DNA of 64,000 nt from Amycolatopsis dendrobii (GCF_014145675.1 NZ_JACGZW010000004.1:186001-250000), one strand, 5' to 3'; counted from the stretch's first letter, positions 41,388-50,433 are shown. The notes: generated by a model not told the origin, from the sequence alone. Program-made: numbers and translations.

Positions 41388-42602
41388 TCATTCCGCCAGG
41401 CGGGCACCGCGGCGCCAGACGGCGCGGATGTTGAGCGTGTCGCTGATGTCGCGGGTCGGGTCGCCGTCGACGAGCAGAAGGTCGGCGCGCAGTCCCTCGG
41501 CGACGCGGCCCCGGTCGCTGAGGCGGAAGCGGCGGGCGGTGGTCGCGGTGGCTGCCCGCAAAGCACGTTCAGGTGTGAGTCCGGCTTCCACGAGGTACTG
41601 CAGTTCGTGGTGCACGCTCGCGCCGTGTGCGAGACCTCCGAAGAACGTCTCGGGCATGGAGACGTCGGTGCCCGCCAGCACGTCGACGCCGGCTGCGTCC
41701 AGCGCCCGGACGGTGTCGTACACGTCTTCGAGCTTGCCCTGCGGGTAGCGGTTGTAGCTGGAGCGCAGGGTTTCCTCCCACTTGCGATCGAGGCGGGAGG
41801 CGACCCGCGGGTCGTCGGCGAGTGCGCTGCCGGTGATTCCCATCAGCGAGGCGTTGAGGCTGATGCAGGGGATCACGAACATGCCCGCGTCCTTGACGAG
41901 GCTGATGATCTCGGCGGTGTGCGGCTGGTCCATGAACACGTGGGCGAGCCCGTCGATGCCCGCTTCGACGGCCATTCTGGTCGCTTCCACGGTCAGCGCG
42001 TGAGCCACCGTGAGAGCGCCGTGCTTCTTGGCTTCCGCGACCCCGGCGTTGACCGTGGCCTGGTCGAGACACGGCAGTCCGGGATGCCCCTCCACGCTGC
42101 CGTCGTCGATCATGAACTTGACGAAGTCCGAGCCCCGGGCGAGGAGTTGCGGGACGAAGGCGGCCGCTTCCTCGGGAGTGGTGGAGAACGGCATCACCGG
42201 CATGACCGGCGGGAGGTCCCACTTCGGGCGGAACCGTTCGGGCATCAGTTCGCTGGGGTGCCCGCCGGGCGGGGTGATGCCGAAACCGGCGGACCGCACG
42301 TCGGCCACGGTGTCGTCGTCGGTGATGTGCGCGCGGTTCTCCCGCGTGTGCATTCCCTGCATTTCCAGTTCGGTCGTCACCCCGAACCGCAGGGCCAGCG
42401 CCAGTGAACCCGGTGCGGAGTGCACGTGGGCGTCGACGAGTCCGGGCAGCAGGGTGGCCCCGGTGCCGTCGACGGTTTCGCTGCCCGCCGGGATCTCACC
42501 GCCGACCTGGGCGATCCTCGTGCCGTCGAGGACCACGGCCTGCACGCCGAGGGACTTCTCCCCGTCGAAGACCCGGGCGTTGGCGATGGCGGTGAGTGTC
42601 AT
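41388..42602 (-). CDS. Amidohydrolase-family (imidazolonepropionase-like) metal-dependent hydrolase
   Basis: A 404-residue enzyme. The first metal motif is VDAHVHS (~58-64), the carboxylated-Lys region is likely DFVKFMIDD, later His are in LTVAHALT and GLAHVF, and the metal Asp in LAGTDVS. The C-terminal strand GLRADLLLVDGDP is typical. It hydrolyses an amide or related bond of a ring compound; the substrate is unknown. It is divergent from the MarR gene over an operator-like region and is a paralogue of the gene at 47541. Confidence 0.9.
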   Translation of the reverse strand: MTLTAIANARVFDGEKSLGVQAVVLDGTRIAQVGGEIPAGSETVDGTGATLLPGLVDAHVHSAPGSLALALRFGVTTELEMQGMHTRENRAHITDDDTVADVRSAGFGITPPGGHPSELMPERFRPKWDLPPVMPVMPFSTTPEEAAAFVPQLLARGSDFVKFMIDDGSVEGHPGLPCLDQATVNAGVAEAKKHGALTVAHALTVEATRMAVEAGIDGLAHVFMDQPHTAEIISLVKDAGMFVIPCISLNASLMGITGSALADDPRVASRLDRKWEETLRSSYNRYPQGKLEDVYDTVRALDAAGVDVLAGTDVSMPETFFGGLAHGASVHHELQYLVEAGLTPERALRAATATTARRFRLSDRGRVAEGLRADLLLVDGDPTRDISDTLNIRAVWRRGARLAE

Positions 42603-42623
42603 GGCCGTCTCATTTCCATACTC

Positions 42624-42653
42624 AGTACATTTACATACCTAATGCTATGTACT
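42624..42653. promoter_or_regulatory. MarR operator candidate
   Basis: Nested dyads AGTACAT...ATGTACT (42624-42653) and TACATA-8-TATGTA (42632-42651) lie between the divergent amidohydrolase and MarR genes. The region is strikingly AT-rich for this genome. Autoregulation by the MarR protein is the simplest reading. Confidence 0.6.
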
Positions 42654-42700
42654 TGCGACCGGGTATGCAACTGTGCTGGTGCGGGCCTAGGATCAAGCAC

Positions 42701-43147
42701 ATGAGCGGCTCTCCCGACCCGGTACTGGACCAGATCGGCCCGGCGCTGTCCCGGCTGCGGCGGCGAACTCCGGCGTCGAACAAGGATTTGTCGCGCAATC
42801 TCGTGCTCAACGTGATCGCCGACGCGCCGGACGAGACGACCGTCGGCGGGCTCGCGGTCGAGATGGGCGTCGCTCAGCCGGTGGCCAGCCGGACTGTCGC
42901 CGCGTGCATCGCCGACGGGCTGCTGCGGCGGGCGGCGTCGCAGGCTGATGGACGCCGGACCGTGCTCGAACTTACCGAGCAGGGCGAGGCGGAACGGAAA
43001 CGTTTCGCGGCCGAACAGCGAAAAGCGTTCGAGGAGATCACCGCTGCCTGGCCGGCGGAGGAACGGACCCAGTTCGCGCGGCTGCTGATCCGGTATGGCG
43101 CCGATGCTGCGGAGTGGTCGAGGAAACAGGCGGCGAGCCGGGACTGA
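42701..43147 (+). CDS. MarR-family regulator
   Basis: A 148-residue MarR protein from ATG at 42701. The winged helix-turn-helix is ~50-100 (TTVGGLAVEMGVAQPVASRT, then DGLLRRAASQADGRRTVLEL). It is divergent from an amidohydrolase and probably represses it. The ligand is unknown. The following zinc-ribbon gene starts close to or within its end. Confidence 0.92.
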   Translation: MSGSPDPVLDQIGPALSRLRRRTPASNKDLSRNLVLNVIADAPDETTVGGLAVEMGVAQPVASRTVAACIADGLLRRAASQADGRRTVLELTEQGEAERKRFAAEQRKAFEEITAAWPAEERTQFARLLIRYGADAAEWSRKQAASRD

Positions 43148-43158
43148 CGGGGAGACGT

Positions 43159-43401
43159 CTGACGGCGAAGATTCGGTGCATGTGCGGGAACATCGTCAGG
43201 GACGACGACCCGAACGACAGCATGTACTTCCTGACCAACGCCGAATTCGACGTCGAAGCTTCCGGCGTCGAGTTGTTCGGCGAGGCCGCACTGGTCGTGC
43301 GCTGCCCGGAATGCGAGCGGCTGTGGTTCGGGGCAGAAGACGGCGTCCTGACCGAATACGTGAAGGGCGTGGCGATCCGCCCCGAACAGCCGACGGTTTA
43401 G
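43159..43401 (+). CDS. Small zinc-ribbon-like protein, possible CTG start
   Basis: About 80 residues with a C-x-C pair (RCMCGN) and a C-x2-C pair (VRCPECERLWFG), a plausible zinc site. CTG at 43159 is preceded by GGGGAG at proper spacing. ATG at 43180 would remove the first Cys, and GTG at 43114 lies inside the MarR gene. A non-canonical CTG start is therefore proposed. Function unknown. It ends against the convergent acyl-CoA ligase, overlapping by four bases. Confidence 0.6.
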   Translation: MTAKIRCMCGNIVRDDDPNDSMYFLTNAEFDVEASGVELFGEAALVVRCPECERLWFGAEDGVLTEYVKGVAIRPEQPTV

Positions 43402-44924
43402 TTCACCTGCCGCCCCTGCCCCTCCCAAAACGGCTGGCGCAGCTTGAACTTCTGGATCTTCCCGGTAGCCGTCCGCGGCAGTTCCGCGAGGAATTCCACT
43501 CGCTTGGGGCACTTGTACCCGGCCAGGTGCTGGCGGCAATGCGTGATCAGCTCGTCCGCCGTCACCTCGGTCCCGTCCGTCACCACCAGCGCCGTGACCA
43601 GCTCGCCCCATTTCTCGTCCGGGATGCCGATCACCGCGACCTCCCGGACGGCCGGGTGCGAATTCAGCGCGTCTTCCACCTCGATCGACGACACGTTCTC
43701 GCCGCCGGTGATGATGACGTCCTTCTTGCGGTCGGCGATGGTCAGGTAGCCGTCGGTGAAGCTGCCGCCGTCGCCGGTGTGGAACCAGTTGCCCTCTTGC
43801 ACTCGCGCGGTCTCGTCCGGGTTTTCCCAGTAGCCGTCGAGGTTGTGGTTGCTTTGGGTGAGGACCTCGCCGTCGGCGTCGATCGCGACGCGGACGCCCA
43901 GTGCCGGAGCGCCTGCGCGGCCCAGCAGTTTCGCCTGCTCGTGCGGGTCCAGGTCGGCCCATTCGCTGCGGAAGCGGTTTACCGTGACCAGCGGCGACGT
44001 CTCGGTCAGGCCGTAGATCTGGATGAATTCCCAGCCGAGCTCCGCGCGCACGCGTTCGATGGTGCGGGTCGGCGGCGGGGCGCCGGCCACGACGATGCGG
44101 ACTCGGTCGCGGCCGGGGATTTCGCCGTCCCAGGTGGCGGCGCCGTCGAGGGCCGCGGTGACGACGGCGGGAGCGGCGCACATGATCGTCACGCCGTGTT
44201 CCTGCACGCGGCGCAGGATTTCGGTGCCGTCGACCTTGCGCAGCACGATGTGCCGTCCGCCGAGACCGGTGACCGCGTACGGCATGCCCCAGCCGTTCGC
44301 GTGGAACATCGGCAGCGTGTGCAGCAGGACGTCGTTGTCGCTGAGCGTGGTGTGCAGGCCGAAAGTCGTTGCGTTGAGCCACAAATTGCGGTGCGTGAGC
44401 TGGACGCCCTTCGGCCGCGCCGTGGTGCCGGAGGTGTAGTTGATCGTCGCGGTCGCGGATTCGTCGGCGGACCACGGCCGCGGTTCGCCGTCGCCGCCCC
44501 AGATCTTGTCGTCGTCCTCGCCGAGGACGAACACGTGTTTCGCGGTTACGCTGTCCAGCAACGGTTTCAGCTCGGGGTCGATCATCAGGACCTCGGAGCC
44601 GGAATGCTCGACGATGTAGCGCACCTCGGCGGGCGCGAGGCGGAAGTTCACCGGCACCAGGACGCGGCCCCAGCCGGATACGCCGAAGAACGACGTCAGC
44701 AGCCGCGCGGAGTTGTGCGAGACGATGGCGACCCGGCCGCCGGCCGGAACGCCGAGCGCGTCGAGGTTCGCCGCCTGCGCGCGGGCGCGGCGGGCGAGTT
44801 CGCGGTAGGTGACCGAGCCCCAGGACCGCGCGGGCTGGGCAGGCTCGTCCACCACCGCGACCCGGTCCGGGTACACCGTTTCGGCGCGGTCGAGAAAATC
44901 GCGGACACTCAGGTCATAGAACAC
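43398..44924 (-). CDS. Acyl-CoA synthetase (AMP-forming)
   Basis: A 508-residue ANL enzyme from GTG at 44924. The P-loop motif YTSGTTARPKGV, YGLTETSPL, FHTGDGG and DRKKDVIITGGENVSS are intact, and the C-terminal catalytic lysine is in RTATGKIQK. It activates a medium- or long-chain acid to its CoA ester. The sequence is in the fatty-acid CoA ligase subgroup, distinct from the FadD15-like paralogue at 20404. No pathway partners are adjacent. Confidence 0.92.
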   Translation of the reverse strand: MFYDLSVRDFLDRAETVYPDRVAVVDEPAQPARSWGSVTYRELARRARAQAANLDALGVPAGGRVAIVSHNSARLLTSFFGVSGWGRVLVPVNFRLAPAEVRYIVEHSGSEVLMIDPELKPLLDSVTAKHVFVLGEDDDKIWGGDGEPRPWSADESATATINYTSGTTARPKGVQLTHRNLWLNATTFGLHTTLSDNDVLLHTLPMFHANGWGMPYAVTGLGGRHIVLRKVDGTEILRRVQEHGVTIMCAAPAVVTAALDGAATWDGEIPGRDRVRIVVAGAPPPTRTIERVRAELGWEFIQIYGLTETSPLVTVNRFRSEWADLDPHEQAKLLGRAGAPALGVRVAIDADGEVLTQSNHNLDGYWENPDETARVQEGNWFHTGDGGSFTDGYLTIADRKKDVIITGGENVSSIEVEDALNSHPAVREVAVIGIPDEKWGELVTALVVTDGTEVTADELITHCRQHLAGYKCPKRVEFLAELPRTATGKIQKFKLRQPFWEGQGRQVN

Positions 44925-45030
44925 GTGCCGATCCCTTCGCGTCAGCGGGCCGCACTGCCCGCGCGGGTGATTTTCGCTCGCCGGACCGGATCCAGCCACC
45001 CCACATGGAGGGTGTCCGGCCATCGGGAGT

Positions 45031-45390
45031 TCAGAGGTAGCGGACGACGCAAAATTCGTGCCCCTCGGGGTCGGCCATCACCAGCACGACGCCCTCCCCG
45101 GGGTAGTCGTGGCGTACGCCGGTCCAGTGTCCGCCAAGCTGTTCGATCTGCGCGCGCGCCTCGTCGACGTCGTCAACCTCGATGTCCAGATGCAGCCGAA
45201 CCTTGCCGCGCTTCGGTTCGGGGACACGCTGGAACGTGAGGCGGGGAGCGGCATCGAGCCGGGAGCCGACCGTGGCCCAGTCCGGTCCGTCGTGTTCCGC
45301 GGTAACGGGCCGGTCGAGGATCGCGCTCCAGAAACTTGCCAGCACCTGCGGTTCCAGGCAATCGATCGTGACGCCGCTCAGTCGTCTCAT
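45031..45390 (-). CDS. VOC-family (glyoxalase/bleomycin-resistance-like) protein
   Basis: A 119-residue VOC protein with two beta-alpha-beta-beta modules: GVTIDCLEPQVLASFWSAIL, then VRLHLDIEVDDVDEARAQI and VLVMADPEGHEFCVV. Conserved His and Glu (LHLDIEV, PEGHEF) could bind metal. It overlaps the LuxR gene by ATGA, so the two are co-translated. Confidence 0.9.
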   Translation of the reverse strand: MRRLSGVTIDCLEPQVLASFWSAILDRPVTAEHDGPDWATVGSRLDAAPRLTFQRVPEPKRGKVRLHLDIEVDDVDEARAQIEQLGGHWTGVRHDYPGEGVVLVMADPEGHEFCVVRYL

Positions 45391-46217
45391 GGGGTCCGCA
45401 GCAGTCCAGCGGCGCGTGCGCGGTTCACCGCCTGTACCCGGTTGGACACAGCCAGTTTTCGCATCGCGTGCTTCAGATACGACTTGACCGTGTTGGGCAG
45501 CAGGCCGAGCCGGTCGGAGATCTCGTCGTTCGTGCAGCCTTCGCTGACCAGCCGCAATACGTCGACCTCGCGCGGGGTCAGCGCGACGCCCGGCAGGTCC
45601 AGCTCCGGACGCAGCCGCTCGCACACCGCGAGCAGCCGTTGCCGGGCGGTTTCGTCGGTGATCGACCCGGCGATCGCGGTGAGTTCGGCATGCAGGTCGC
45701 CGCGTTCGGCCGCGGGGACAGCCGTCGGCGTGGCCAGCCTGCGCTGCACTTCCTCTTCGACCTCGATGTCGCGGCCCAGCCGCGTCGCCACCGCGGTCGC
45801 CGCGTGCAATAACCGATCGCCGAACGTGATCGAATCCCGGGACGCCGCGTACAGCACCGCGCGCGTGGTCTCGCCGACGCGCACCGGCAGCGCCACCATC
45901 GCGCGCAGCCGTTCGGGTTCCACCGCGTGGTCGTATTTGTGCGTGATGCCCTGTGCGCTGAGGTAGTCGACCACGGTCGACGGACGGGCCAGTGCCACCG
46001 CTTTGCCGCCCAGCCCGGCTCCGGTGTCCACCCGCACGTGCTGCAAGGACCGGGTCGCGGTGCCGCGCAATTGGTCGATGACATGCGAACGGGAAGCCGC
46101 CGACACCGGTCCGCCCATCGCGACCGGCAGTTCGGTGGCGATTTGCAGTGCTTTGAGCGCGCCGGCGACCAGGGGGCTGGCCGTCAGCGCGAGCCGGCCC
46201 GGAGGCGTCATGGGCAC
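45387..46217 (-). CDS. LuxR-family regulator with GAF-like sensor
   Basis: A 276-residue protein. A GAF-like domain (~25-170, with PSTVVDYLSAQGITHKYDHA and LRAMVALPVRV) precedes a C-terminal LuxR helix-turn-helix (LTPREVDVLRLVSEGCTNDE, then LGLLPNTVKSYLKHAMRKL). There is no receiver domain, so it probably senses a small molecule rather than a phosphoryl signal. It is translationally coupled to the VOC gene. Targets are unknown. Confidence 0.9.
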   Translation of the reverse strand: MPMTPPGRLALTASPLVAGALKALQIATELPVAMGGPVSAASRSHVIDQLRGTATRSLQHVRVDTGAGLGGKAVALARPSTVVDYLSAQGITHKYDHAVEPERLRAMVALPVRVGETTRAVLYAASRDSITFGDRLLHAATAVATRLGRDIEVEEEVQRRLATPTAVPAAERGDLHAELTAIAGSITDETARQRLLAVCERLRPELDLPGVALTPREVDVLRLVSEGCTNDEISDRLGLLPNTVKSYLKHAMRKLAVSNRVQAVNRARAAGLLRTP

Positions 46218-46304
46218 CGTCCCGCTTCACTCGACCTTGCTGGGTGGACGTCCACGTTACGCGTTGCGTCGCGTTCGGACTACTCGTGTGGTTCGGTGGC
46301 ACAC

Positions 46305-47060
46305 GTGGCAACCTCGGATTTCGATACCGTCGCCGACCGGCTCTACGCAGGTGAACCGGCCGACTTCGTCGCGGAGCGCACCGCGGCCGCCCGCGCGGCG
46401 AAGGAAGCGGGCGACGTCGAGCTGGCGCGCCGGATCCGCGCGCTGCGCAAGCCGACCGCGGCCGCGGCGTACGTCAACGGCCTGGCGCGCGATGGTTCCG
46501 CCCCGCTGTCCGAGCTGGCGTCGCTCGGCGACAAGCTGCGCGCCGCGCACGAGCAGCTCGACGGCTCCCGGCTGCGCGAGCTGGCGCATCACCGGGCGGA
46601 GCTGGTGCAGCGGATCGTGCGGGACGCGACCGGCTTGAGCGATTCCGTCGAACGCGAGGTGGAGGAAACGCTGGAGGCGATCGTCGCGGACGCCGACGTC
46701 GCCCGGCTGGCACTGGCCGGACGGCTCACGTCGAAGGCCCGCCAGGACGCCGACCGCTGGCTGTCGCTGCCGACGAATCCCGCGCCTGCCAAGAAGACCC
46801 GACAGTCCGAAAAGGACCGGAAGGCCGAGGAGGAAGCCCGCGTCCGGGCGCTGGAACGACGGCAGGCGGTGCGGGCCCGGGCGGAGGCCGAGCGGAATCT
46901 GCAGCGCGCGGAGCGGACGGCCGAGCAGGCCGACGACCGGGTGACCGAATTGCGGGAACGGCTCGCCGAGGCGGAGCACCGCGCTGCCCGGGCGGCCGGC
47001 GAACTGGCCAAAGCGCAGAAGACCTTCGAGGAAGCCGACGATGCGGTCCAGCGTTCTTGA
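46305..47060 (+). CDS. Hypothetical helical/coiled-coil protein
   Basis: About 251 residues, almost all helical and highly charged. GTG 46305 or 46296 may start it; neither has a Shine-Dalgarno, so it may be leaderless. FDTVADRLYAGEPADFVAER and ARRIRALRKPTAAAAYVNGL form a conserved-looking N-terminal part. Residues ~160-245 form a long Arg/Glu/Ala coiled coil. I do not recognise a family. The end overlaps the GNAT gene by 20 bases, suggesting one operon. Confidence 0.7.
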   Translation: MATSDFDTVADRLYAGEPADFVAERTAAARAAKEAGDVELARRIRALRKPTAAAAYVNGLARDGSAPLSELASLGDKLRAAHEQLDGSRLRELAHHRAELVQRIVRDATGLSDSVEREVEETLEAIVADADVARLALAGRLTSKARQDADRWLSLPTNPAPAKKTRQSEKDRKAEEEARVRALERRQAVRARAEAERNLQRAERTAEQADDRVTELRERLAEAEHRAARAAGELAKAQKTFEEADDAVQRS

Positions 47061-47544
47061 CGGCGAACTCGCGTTGTCTCCGCTGCATCCGGACGACGCG
47101 GAGGCGCACCTCGCGGGCGAGGACCCGGAGTTGATCCGCTGGCTCAACGGCGGGCCGGGGACGCTGGCCGGAACCCGGGAGTATTTCCAGCACTGCCAGG
47201 CGGAATGGGCCTCCGGCGGGTCGCTGCGGGCCTTCGGCATCCGGGTGAACGACGTCCTGGCGGGGACGGTCGACCTGCGGTTCTCCGGCGAGCATCTCGC
47301 GCCAGGCGAGGTGAATGTGGCGTATGGCCTGTATCCGGCGTGGCGGGGCCGCGGTTTCGCGACGCGGGCAGTGCTGCTGGCGGTGCGGTATGCGGCTGGG
47401 GAGGGTGCGAGGCGGGCGGTGATCAAAGTGGAGCCGGAGAACGTGAGTTCGGGCGCGGTGGCGCGGCGGGCCGGGTTTGAGCTGAGCGGCCAGGTCGCCG
47501 AGGACGGCGAAGTGTTCGACCGGTATGTCCTGGACCTCCGCTAG
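47041..47544 (+). CDS. GNAT-family N-acetyltransferase
   Basis: A 167-residue GNAT protein. The acetyl-CoA loop is AYGLYPAWRGRGFATRAVLLA, in R/Q-x2-G-x-A form, followed by VIKVEPENVSSGAVARRAGF. It probably acetylates an amine of a small molecule or protein N-terminus (RimJ/RimL-like). Its TAG stop lies in CTAG, which also supplies the stop of the convergent amidohydrolase. Confidence 0.9.
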   Translation: MRSSVLDGELALSPLHPDDAEAHLAGEDPELIRWLNGGPGTLAGTREYFQHCQAEWASGGSLRAFGIRVNDVLAGTVDLRFSGEHLAPGEVNVAYGLYPAWRGRGFATRAVLLAVRYAAGEGARRAVIKVEPENVSSGAVARRAGFELSGQVAEDGEVFDRYVLDLR

Positions 47545-48596
47545 CGTGAGATTTCCCTTCCCGCACACCACACCGCGCGAATAGCCCGCGTCGCCGACAG
47601 GTCCGCCACCGGATCTCCGTCGACCAGCACCAAGTCCGCCCGCAATCCAGGCCGGATCTCGCCTCGGTCGGTCAGCCCGAACGCCTGGGCCGGGTCGACC
47701 GTGGCGGCGCGCAGGATCTCCACCGAGCTCAACCCGGCCTCGGCCAGCAGTTCGAATTCGTGGTGCAGGCTCGCCCCGTGCGCCACCGCGACCGGGGCTC
47801 CGGAACCTCCGTTGGCGTCGGTTCCGGCGAGGATCTCGACCCCGGCGGCGCGTAGCGCAGCCACGTTGGCGAGGTAATCGCCAGCGGCTCCGGCGAAGAA
47901 GGCGAGCGCGCCTTCCATCATGGTGAGCGTCGGGATCGCCGTCTGCCCGGCGGCCTTCATCGCGGCGACGTCCTCGGCGGCGATCCGGCCGACCACCGGC
48001 ACATGCGTCACGAATCGCGCACCGGTCGCCACGGCCACGTGGTACGCGCCGGGGGTCGCCGCGTGCACGACAGCGTCCAGGCCTCGCTTGCGCGCCGTGT
48101 CGACCAGCGCTTGCAACGCCTCCGCGGGCGGCCCGCCGTCACCGGGCGCTTCGGCGACGCCTTTGACGTAGTCGACGCCCTCCGTGACCCGCGCTTCGAC
48201 GAACCGGACGGCGGCTTCCGGGGTCGTGACGATCGCGGATGCGGGCATCTCCGGGATCGTGGAGTGGAGGCCGTCCGGGCCGATCAAGGGAAGCCCGGCG
48301 CTGCGGAAATCCGCCGGGCCCGCGGTGCGCAGCGCGGCCACGCGCTCGGCAGGCCAGCACGCCATGTCCAGTCCGGTCGTGACGCCCCATTCGGCGAGGT
48401 CGGCCAGTTGCTCCGGCCGTTCGAGGTGGAGGTGCGAGTCGATGAACCCGGGCAGCAGCGTCGCCCCGCCTGCATCGATTTCCCGTGCCCCAGCGGGATC
48501 GGTACCGAGCACGGCCCCGTCGATCACGACGGTGCGCGGTTCGGTGAGCCCTCGTCCGTCGAAGACGCGCGCGTTGCGCAGAGCGGTCTTGGCCAC
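47541..48596 (-). CDS. Amidohydrolase-family hydrolase, paralogue of 41388
   Basis: A 351-residue enzyme from GTG at 48596 with GGGGAGGG upstream. The first metal motif is IDSHLHLE, later DYVKGVAE (candidate Lys), VVHAATP, FVTHVPV and LAGTDANG. The end GLRADLVLVDGDP mirrors the enzyme at 41388, but an internal segment is shorter and His spacing differs. It hydrolyses an amide or ring substrate that is not known. Confidence 0.88.
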   Translation of the reverse strand: MAKTALRNARVFDGRGLTEPRTVVIDGAVLGTDPAGAREIDAGGATLLPGFIDSHLHLERPEQLADLAEWGVTTGLDMACWPAERVAALRTAGPADFRSAGLPLIGPDGLHSTIPEMPASAIVTTPEAAVRFVEARVTEGVDYVKGVAEAPGDGGPPAEALQALVDTARKRGLDAVVHAATPGAYHVAVATGARFVTHVPVVGRIAAEDVAAMKAAGQTAIPTLTMMEGALAFFAGAAGDYLANVAALRAAGVEILAGTDANGGSGAPVAVAHGASLHHEFELLAEAGLSSVEILRAATVDPAQAFGLTDRGEIRPGLRADLVLVDGDPVADLSATRAIRAVWCAGREISR

Positions 48597-48610
48597 GATC
48601 CCTCCCCGGG

Positions 48611-49423
48611 TCAGTGGACGCGATACCGCAAGAGTACTGAGTTGTCGTCCACCAGGGCGGACATTAATTCGAGCTGCTGCGGGTCGATGGCCGCGCCCAT
48701 CGCGACGCGCGGTGCGTCCCCGGCGATCAGCATCGGCGCGACGGTGAGGCGGAGTTCGTCCACGACGCCCGCGGCCAGCAGAGAGGCGAAGAGGTGTGGC
48801 CCGCCCTCGCAGTCGATGCGACGGAGGCCTCGCCGGGCCAGTTCGGCCACCGCGGCCCGAAGGTCGACATCGCCGTGCCGGGGGCGCGGGCGCTGGTCGT
48901 CCGGGTCCGCGTGCAACGCCGGATCGCCGGTGGCCTCGTGCAGGGTTGGGTCGCCTGTCCCGGCCACCAGGACATCCGCCCCGGCCGACGCCCACGCCGC
49001 GCGCAGTTCCGGGTCCGTCGCCGCGCTCGTGATGACGATCGTCGGCACCAGCGCCTTGGTGATCACCGGCGCGTCCGGCGGCAGCGAACGGCCGGTGCTG
49101 ACCACGGCGATCGGCGCGATCGGGGCCAGCCCGTGCCTGCTCCGCCGCTCCGCGGTCTTCTCGTCCGGGCGCAGGCCCTCGAAGCCCTCGGCCTGCGCGG
49201 TGCCCGCGCCGACCAGAACGACGTCGGCGAGGTCGTTGCCCAGCCGGTAGACGATGCGGTCCGCGGGCGTCGACAGCCCGCCCGAGCGGCCGTCGATGGT
49301 GATCCCGCCGTCGGCGCTCGAAACGAAGTTCACCGCGAGCCATTTCGGCCCGTCCGGATAGACGTAGAGCTGCTCGACGTCGGCCTCGGTGCGGTCTGCG
49401 TTGCCGGGGAAGATCTCGCGCAT
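48611..49423 (-). CDS. RibD-C/DHFR-fold reductase coupled to folP2
   Basis: A 270-residue protein. YPDGPKWLAVNFVSSADGGI and DRIVYRLGNDLADVVLVGAGTA open the pyrimidine-reductase-like fold, and LRRIDCEGGPHLFASLLAAG closes it. This is the RibD C-terminal reductase type seen in actinobacteria as a stand-alone protein, similar to proteins that can substitute for dihydrofolate reductase. Its ATG overlaps the folP2 stop by one base (TGATG), so the two are co-translated, suggesting a shared pteridine-related role. Confidence 0.87.
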   Translation of the reverse strand: MREIFPGNADRTEADVEQLYVYPDGPKWLAVNFVSSADGGITIDGRSGGLSTPADRIVYRLGNDLADVVLVGAGTAQAEGFEGLRPDEKTAERRSRHGLAPIAPIAVVSTGRSLPPDAPVITKALVPTIVITSAATDPELRAAWASAGADVLVAGTGDPTLHEATGDPALHADPDDQRPRPRHGDVDLRAAVAELARRGLRRIDCEGGPHLFASLLAAGVVDELRLTVAPMLIAGDAPRVAMGAAIDPQQLELMSALVDDNSVLLRYRVH

Positions 49424-50292
49424 CAGACCGACCGTACAACGTTCGCCGGCGGCCGGGTGCCGATGATGCTCGCCACCATCTCCGCGACCTGCCGCGTCTC
49501 GCGGACCTGGTGCGCGCGGAACATCGCCGCGCCGTGCAGCGCGGACACCGCGGTGGCGGCGAGCGTCCCGATGACCCGTTCGCCGACCGGCAGGTCCAGC
49601 GTTTCGCCGATCACGTCCTTGTTCGACAGCGCCATCAGCACCGGCCAGCCGGTCGCGACCAGCGCGTCGACGTGCCGCAGCAGTTCGAGCGACTGGTAGG
49701 AGTTCTTCCCGAAGTCGATGCAGGGGTCGATCATGATGCCCTCGCGCGGCACGCCGGCGGCGAGCGCGCGCTCGGCCAGCGCGGTGGTGCCTTCGACCAC
49801 CGCGGCCACCACGTCGTCGTACACCGGGCGGAGCGCTTCGGTGCGCGGCACGAGACCGTTGGTGTGCGAGCAGATGTAGCCCGCGCCGTGGTGGGCGGCG
49901 ACGTCGAGGATTTCCGGTTCGACCGCGGCCCAGTTGTCGTTGACCAGGTCCGCGCCCGCGCGGCAGACGGCGTCGGCGACCTCGGCGCGGTAGGTGTCCA
50001 CGCTGATGACCAGGCCGGGGAAGTTCTCCCGGGCCCATTCGACGGTCGGCACGACGCGGCGGATCTCCTCGGCCGCGGTGACCTCGGGGCCCTTGCCCGC
50101 GGGCACGCCGCCGATGTCGATGAGGTCGGCGCCCTCGGCGTGCGCGCGGCGGATGGCCGCCTGCGCGGGGGCCTCTTCGAAGGTCGCACCGTTGTCGTAG
50201 AACGAGTCGGGGGTGCGGTTGATGATGGCCATCACCAGGGCGCGGTCACTGGTGAGGCGACGGCCTCGGAACACGAGGTCGGGCGTCTGCAT
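49423..50292 (-). CDS. folP2: Dihydropteroate synthase-like protein FolP2
   Basis: A 289-residue DHPS-fold protein. IINRTPDSFYDNGATFEEA keeps the N-TPDSF motif, but canonical loop 2 (GGESTRPG) reads GGVPAGKGPEV, lacking the Arg-Pro-Gly needed for p-aminobenzoate. This matches the mycobacterial FolP2 group, considered not to make dihydropteroate. SVDTYRAEVA and the later VNDNWAA and DPCIDFGKN remain. Its true reaction is unknown. It is coupled to the RibD-like reductase. Confidence 0.9.
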   Translation of the reverse strand: MQTPDLVFRGRRLTSDRALVMAIINRTPDSFYDNGATFEEAPAQAAIRRAHAEGADLIDIGGVPAGKGPEVTAAEEIRRVVPTVEWARENFPGLVISVDTYRAEVADAVCRAGADLVNDNWAAVEPEILDVAAHHGAGYICSHTNGLVPRTEALRPVYDDVVAAVVEGTTALAERALAAGVPREGIMIDPCIDFGKNSYQSLELLRHVDALVATGWPVLMALSNKDVIGETLDLPVGERVIGTLAATAVSALHGAAMFRAHQVRETRQVAEMVASIIGTRPPANVVRSV

Positions 50293-50433
50293 GCGGTCTC
50301 CCGGGCCGGAACGAAAGATCTCGCGTGATCATAGGCGAGTTCGCGGCGGGAGTACGTCCGGCAGGTGGCGGGCGGAGCGGTCCGGAGGCCACCTGCGTCC
50401 GGGCGTTCGGTCGATCTGCGTGCAGCGGTGCGA

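Noticed and set aside
47530..47550. Terminator between GNAT and amidohydrolase
   Set aside because: The genes overlap at CTAG with no hairpin; the shared four-base palindrome only supplies stop codons.
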